The notes below the pieces were generated by a model. The model was not told where the DNA came from. It saw only the letters and a program-made list of their open reading frames with translations, and did not search any database. A stretch of DNA of 64,000 nt from Phoronis australis (lineage: Eukaryota; Phoronida; Phoronidae), in assembly GCA_002633005.1 (NCBI GenBank), contig NMRA01000082.1:62001-126000 (forward strand). Direction: 5' to 3'. Positions 60,901-64,000 of this stretch are shown here, in pieces (position 1 is the stretch's first letter; each line of letters opens with the position of its first letter). The position numbers and the translations under genes are program-made.

Positions 60901-62869
60901 ACCAACTAAAGAGACACCAGGCTCTTTTAATTAATCGTTTGATTAAACAATGCCTCAAACGCATATTCATGTATAATTAAAAAGTAGTTTTTCTTTAATT
61001 TGGAGCATTGGTACAAGTCTGCACATGTTAGTCATTAACTTACTTCTGCGCTCCCCACATCTTTTATCGCGAGATAGAACGAAGTTGCGAAGTATGCATG
61101 GACTTGACGCACACATGTAGACGTGTCGACACGCCCCACTCAACTACTGAATAAATACTATACATACTTCGCTTATCTAAGTCTGCGGTAGCAGTAAATG
61201 ATTTACGATACATTACGAGTTCATACATCAGACAATTTTGCTCAGCAGTGATAGTTCTTATTTCTCCTATATATTTCGGTAACCGGTGGAAGACCTCAAT
61301 AATGCTGTATCTTCAAACATCTTTCAGAGGCCTGTCAGAAGTCCCCAGCCGATCTCGTCTTCGTTCTTGATTCGTCGACCTCCATCTGGGGACCAGATTT
61401 CAAGCGAATGAAAACATTTCTTCAGTCTATGATCGACATCTTCATCATCTCGAAAAATCTCACCCAGGTCAGCGTGCTCACGTTTAGCGACGGCGTCCAT
61501 AACGAGTACAACCTGAACTCGTACTCAGACAAGGATCGGATGCTGAACCACGTTGGGTTCATTCGCCAAATCTACGGCGGAACAAACACAGCAAAGGCAA
61601 TCAAGTACATGAGAACCGAATCCTTCTCCAAGAAAAATGGCGCGCGTGACGACGTCCCGCACATTGGCGTCGTACTCACCGACGGCAAGTCATGGGACAA
61701 GCCCCGCACTATCAAGGAAGCGTCACTAGCTCACGAGGCCGGCATTCACATGATCTCCATTGGGATTGGTGAATTCGTGGACCAAGAAGAGGTCGACCTG
61801 ATCGCTACGCCATCTGATTCCAAGGCAGAGAAGAACAGCTTCCATCTGAAAAACTTCAAGGCGCTCGACAAAGCCTTCAGAGAAAAGCTTGCCATCAAGA
61901 CTTGCCTGTGTATGTTTTCAAAAGCTTGTTGACGGAATTGTGCCTTTTATGTTGTCTAAAGCATGACGTGTCTTCTATTACAATCACCAGATATTTAAAG
62001 TTATCTTGTAGTATTTCTTTTTTCAACGTCGTGGTGTCTTTGGTGTCTAACAACAGTCGCATGATTTTAAGCAATGTTTTAAGGTTTTCACCTTTATTTC
62101 AATTTCAAATGTGTCTGTCAGTCTTCTCTGTGGTTTGCACGGCTGTTCTAAATGTACCTATATGTGTATTGGCGAGAGCTGTGTACGCATTAGATACTAA
62201 CACGCATTGCTATATAGATGTTGTGTTTTGTGTTTTACAGTTCAAGAGATTCTGGCTCCGGCCCAAGAATACTACGCATGCGCAGAAAGAACCCCCACCG
62301 ACGTTATGTTTGCCCTTGACCCAACGAACGCAGGGGCCAAAGACCATCACACCTCCTTGCAATTCGTTAAAGACCTGGTAAAAGAAATGGAAGTTTCTCC
62401 GGAAACCGTCGAGGTCGGAATGATTCCGATGCACTGTACTTCAATGACTGGTTTTCATTTTGGAACGTACAAGGACAGTGATTCGTTGGCGAACGACATT
62501 GACATGTTTAGCTATCCCGATACAACTCACCTGCTGAACCAACTGTGGTCGAGTTCTTTTGATTCCAGAAACGGTGCTCGAAAAGATGCCAGAAAATTGG
62601 CCGTTCTGATTATGAATAGTAAAGCAGACGATCTTGCAAAGTTGCAGTTGCAGAAATCAAAACTTCAACTGCATAAAATCGAAATGTACGTTATTGGAAT
62701 TGGTAAAGACGTGGACGAAGACGAGATGAACATGATTGCGTCATCGCCGCGACATGTTAAGAAGTTAGACACTTATGAAGACTTGCCTCTATTAAAGGAG
62801 CATGTTCTAAATGACATTTGTGGCGAAATTGACTTCGATTTCAGGGACAATGAGGTGACGAAATTATAG
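45949..62869 (+). CDS. Secreted protein with three VWA domains, six exons
   Basis: Exons 45949-45999, 50645-50672, 59389-59979, 60428-60547, 61328-61909 and 62241-62869 join to 2001 nt, 666 aa. All introns are GT-AG with matching phases. Order: signal peptide 1-26 (cut THA-AP, completed only by the 28-nt exon 2); VWA1 with metal site D50xSxS54, GGDT and TDG; a 40-residue Pro/Lys linker exon (PPPVVSHAPPP, RKKKPP); VWA2 with D278xSxS282, GGTNT and TDG; VWA3 in which DxSxS reads D484PTNA and TDG is lost. Each VWA is one exon and is flanked by a cysteine pair (38/222, 266/456, 471/about 652), as in matrilin-type modules. Likely role: extracellular adhesion or mineral/matrix organisation, with the first two domains binding divalent metal. 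Confidence 0.93.
48590..49193 (+). repeat. Left copy of a ~604-bp duplication ending at a single-N gap
   Basis: Near-identical to 49195-49800, with the N at 49194. Small substitutions and indels between the copies look like allelic differences. Confidence 0.9.
49195..49800 (+). repeat. Right copy of the ~604-bp duplication
   Basis: Begins with AGTCTCTGGGGGGCCTGTCA, as the left copy does, and runs to GGAGTTTTCATTA, after which unique sequence resumes. Confidence 0.9.
50645..50672 (+). CDS. VWA gene exon 2 (28-nt microexon)
   Basis: Between a strong acceptor (CGTTTCTTTTCCAG) and a consensus donor (GTGAGT). Its 28 nt convert phase 0 of exon 1 into phase 1 needed by exon 3, and it encodes VLQCSVTHA, ending in a good signal-peptidase site. 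Confidence 0.82.
53552..53694. mobile_element. hAT-like MITE (family 1, copy C)
   Basis: Ends CATAGGCGGACCCGG and CGTGGATCCGCCTCTG form imperfect inverted repeats of the same pattern as copies A and B. The interior is diverged. No matching flanking 8-mers. Confidence 0.55.
53996..54205 (+). mobile_element. MITE family 2, copy C (right end lost)
   Basis: Starts ATGCGCGCACACAGCCTAAA and follows copy A through CGCCGAATTTTGATAGTTCC and CTCTGAGGCGGACCTTTCTT, then loses similarity before the expected right inverted repeat. Confidence 0.75.
59389..59979 (+). CDS. VWA gene exon 3 (VWA1)
   Basis: 591 nt, phase 1 to 1, acceptor TTCATTTTAG, donor GTAATT. A whole VWA domain: DIVFVMDSSSSIY, GGDTATDKA, IGIIITDGESD, IHLFAIGVG. 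Contains an FNET glycosylation sequon. Upstream codons in the same frame (from 59301) are intron. Confidence 0.95.
59980..60427. other. Intron 3 of the VWA gene
   Basis: 448 bp, nothing recognised. Confidence 0.7.
60428..60547 (+). CDS. VWA gene exon 4 (proline/lysine linker)
   Basis: 120 nt, phase 1 to 1, between GATTTTACAG and GTAAGT. Encodes a flexible basic linker with PPP runs and RKKKPP. As a symmetric exon it could be skipped without breaking the frame. Confidence 0.9.
60548..61327. other. Intron 4 of the VWA gene
   Basis: 780 bp, nothing recognised. Confidence 0.7.
61328..61909 (+). CDS. VWA gene exon 5 (VWA2)
   Basis: 582 nt, phase 1 to 1, acceptor ATCTTTCAG, donor GTATGT. DLVFVLDSSTSIW, GGTNTAKA and VVLTDGKSWD give a complete metal site. 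Base composition is clearly more GC-rich than the introns. Confidence 0.95.
61910..62240. other. Intron 5 of the VWA gene
   Basis: 331 bp. The frame of exon 5 is open for a few codons beyond the donor and that of exon 6 before its acceptor, but phase and domain boundaries place the splice sites as given. Confidence 0.7.
62241..62869 (+). CDS. VWA gene exon 6 (degenerate VWA3 and C-terminus)
   Basis: 629 nt, phase 1, after TTTTACAG to a TAG stop. The VWA fold is still readable (DVMFALD, LAVLIMN, MYVIGIG) but the metal-ligand residues are replaced. Ends with GEIDFDFRDNEVTKL. Confidence 0.93.
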
Positions 62870-64000
62870 AAGAAATAATCCTATTGCATATAGTAATGTG
62901 CTGGTTTCACTCAGACAAATTTGGCCTGATACACGAGAGCAATACTTTGAACTTCGACGAAAGCGGGTTTGTGCACAGACTGTGTGTAGCTGAATGCAAC
63001 CAAATGTTAACATAAAAATGGAGTCGTTCACAGCGCCATCAACTCTTACTAGATGGCGCTGGGGCAGATAGTAACCTAAATACTCGTTTATAGCCTACAG
63101 GTGGTGTTGCTCACTTCTTGTTTAAAGTTATAGCTGGTGAGTTTTAGTTGACGAGGTTCTGCGAAATTCTCAGGCCAAATTTGTTTCGTATGATTACATT
63201 CCAAGCGAAACTTAACGGTGATCAACCTCAAGTCTTCAAGATGACACTTTTTCAAAAGATCAGACATAATTATTGCGTTAAATGACGAGACGCGTTGTTG
63301 ATGTGAAGTGATGTAATGTGGATTGGCGTAGTGCCGCATGTGCTGCACGCAACGAAGGGCTGTAAACTGGTTAGTGCAATTTGTTTTAGTGCCACGCATG
63401 TTTCACAAAATTGCTTGTAGAGAACGCTTCTCAAGTCGCGCGAGAGCTTAGCGAGATGAAGTCACGCGAGGTCGTCTGCCTGTTTGCTCTTATCAAACTT
63501 GTGACTTTTCCGAACGTGACGATAAAGTTTATAAAGAACGCATAAGTAGTTGGTTGGTGACAGTTTTGAAAAATTAGCATCTTAAAACTATTCTGTACTA
63601 TTTTCACGAAATTGAGAGCAAGATCATACTTCACTATAATTTATAGGGTGTGTTTGGTTTAGAAAGTATTGGCGACGATGCTTACGACTAACATTGTGTA
63701 AATAATGTTTCGAAACTTTTTGTGATATTTATTGTGCATTATGACTTTGTTTGCTCCTAAATGAATGTTTTTGCGTGTTACGAACGATCATTAAATTATA
63801 TGTACGTGATTCGATAGTTTCTATTACCCGGTACGGAACTAATGATCTGATTTGGAAATGAATTTGAATCAAGCTTTCACGAAACCACTTGTCTTACACG
63901 TTTTTCAACTGATGAGATAACTAAAGTTTTCTCTTCGGTCTGCGAATTATACATAACACTGTAAAGCATGTCCCGGGTTATTGAAGGAGTTGGCCTCGTT
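62870..64000. other. 3' flank of the VWA gene
   Basis: No AATAAA follows the stop closely. An ATTAAA at 63790-63795 is the only plausible poly(A) signal and would imply a 3'UTR of about 900 nt. No other gene seen. Confidence 0.4.

Overview
The window is animal nuclear DNA. Genes are split by GT-AG introns, spacers are long, AT-rich and full of decayed transposons, and the proteins are metazoan (an ADP-ribosyl cyclase of the CD38/Aplysia family and a secreted multi-VWA protein). The cyclase keeps exactly ten cysteines and an FFxKYELPNL segment very like the Aplysia enzyme as I recall it. That and the great excess of the palindrome TACATGTA fit a marine invertebrate, perhaps a mollusc or other lophotrochozoan. 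The species cannot be fixed from this sequence.

Layout. 1-1866: left edge with two weak candidate exons. 1868-4330: two decayed copies of one non-LTR retrotransposon 3' end, minus strand. 6199-13257: a complete six-exon, plus-strand ADP-ribosyl cyclase gene (353 aa, signal peptide, hydrophobic C-terminal tail). Intron 1 holds a recent 5'-truncated retrotransposon with an intact RNase H domain and an 11-bp target duplication. Intron 2 holds L1-like scraps, and intron 4 holds a hAT-like MITE. 14705-16765: an intronless 686-codon gene of unknown function. 16766-45797: about 29 kb with no gene I can prove, only a few splice-flanked open segments, MITEs, a 43-bp-arm hairpin, microsatellites and assembly duplications. 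45949-62869: a complete six-exon, plus-strand gene for a 666-aa secreted protein with three VWA domains, including a 28-nt exon and a likely TATA/initiator promoter. 62870-64000: 3' flank.

The two confident genes both encode products of the secretory pathway, but I see no functional link between them. The cyclase should make calcium-mobilising messengers from NAD(P) at the cell surface or in vesicles. The VWA protein looks like an extracellular-matrix or biomineral-matrix adhesion protein. Three places where a single N is flanked by near-identical sequence (26269-27221, 41640-42455, 48590-49800) look like unmerged haplotypes rather than biology.
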